From NCBI RefSeq assembly GCF_014636475.1, contig NZ_BMEL01000001.1, positions 248,001 through 312,000 on the forward strand: 64,000 nucleotides of DNA, in the 5' to 3' direction. Position numbers and translations under genes: made by a program. Positions 63,797-64,000 of the stretch are shown here, one piece after another. How positions within the stretch are numbered: the stretch's first letter is position 1; each line of letters begins with the position of its first letter. This DNA comes from Halobacillus andaensis (GTDB lineage: Bacteria > Bacillota > Bacilli > Bacillales > Halobacillaceae). Under the pieces are notes generated by a model. The model was not told the origin of the DNA. It did not search any database and saw only the letters and a list, made by a program, of their open reading frames with translations.

Positions 63797-63952
63797 AAGA
63801 AGACCTCCAATATCCTTTTCATTATTATCACCCGATATGTATGGATGTTATACTATATGTACCCGTTTTCTTTCCACACTTATTTTATAGTATTAAAGTT
63901 GATTTGTCGAGTAGTTATCAGTGAATATTTTAGGATATTGAGGTGTTATATA

Positions 63953-64000
63953 ATGTTAAAAATTACAAGGCTGCCATTAGGGATGATGGGTACAAACTCT
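63953..64000 (+). CDS. Start of MBL-fold hydrolase (YqgX-like), partial
   Basis: 16 codons: MLKITRLPLGMMGTNS, cut by the window end. The pattern (basic start, PLG, TNS) is that of YqgX-type metallo-beta-lactamase-fold proteins, which follow yqgW in B. subtilis. GAGGTG at 63940-63945 is a good ribosome site. The family call rests on little sequence and on context. Confidence 0.6.
   Translation, partial: MLKITRLPLGMMGTNS

Overview
The window is a chromosomal segment of a low-GC, endospore-forming Firmicute of the family Bacillaceae. Gene content and order follow the Bacillus subtilis lepA-hemW-hrcA-dnaK ... sigA ... pst ... gluP-glcK-ltaS stretch almost gene for gene. Two observations point to a salt-adapted genus such as Halobacillus or a relative: exported proteins (PstS, the outer domain of PBP2A, LtaS) are very acidic, and the layout is that of moderately halophilic Bacillaceae. 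The genus is inference. No transposase, integrase, phage gene, CRISPR array or defence island was found; this is mostly core genome.

Layout. 1-9.8 kb: end of lepA, hemW, the HrcA/CIRCE heat-shock genes hrcA-grpE-dnaK and dnaJ (with its own terminator and promoter), prmA, rsmE, deoC, rpsU, yqeY. 9.8-15.3 kb: a sigma-W-type operon nfeD-floA plus a small membrane protein, then yqfC-yqfD-phoH. 15.4-20.3 kb: pgpH-ybeY-dgkA-era-yqzL-recO. 20.3-25.1 kb: a T-box-controlled glyQS pair, then ccpN-ppsR (gluconeogenesis control). 25.3-32.7 kb: yqxD, dnaG, sigA, a membrane protein, cccA, trmK, a Nif3-family gene, and ispH on the minus strand. 32.9-41.4 kb: cshB, nfo, a dispersed repeat, DUF2624, a lytic transglycosylase-like protein, ispG (minus), a second NfeD gene with a sigma-W-type promoter, a shortened DUF1189 protein and a Na/Pi symporter. 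41.6-42.2 kb: five tRNAs. 42.4-52.0 kb: sodA, an MFS transporter, pbpA and the Pho-box-controlled pstS-pstC-pstA-pstB-pstB-phoU operon. 52-64 kb: two small membrane-anchored proteins, a zinc-ligand-free rpmG, yqgN, a second and larger repeat copy, gluP, a spore germination GerA-family gene, yqgQ-glcK, ltaS with an ECF-type promoter, a FetAB-like ABC pair, a DUF2759 gene and the start of an MBL-fold gene.

Regulation is unusually readable. One CIRCE element, one T-box, a four-repeat Pho box, and three promoters of the TGAAAC-N17-CGT class occur, all in front of envelope genes (nfeD-floA, nfeD2, ltaS). The most unusual features are two copies of a palindromic dispersed repeat (35.14-35.31 and 54.21-54.53 kb), each placed just before an intrinsic terminator. 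The second is bracketed by 11-bp direct repeats and can be drawn either as an insertion or as an antiterminator in front of gluP. A long imperfect palindrome overlaps the sodA promoter region. I see no convincing wholly new multi-gene system.
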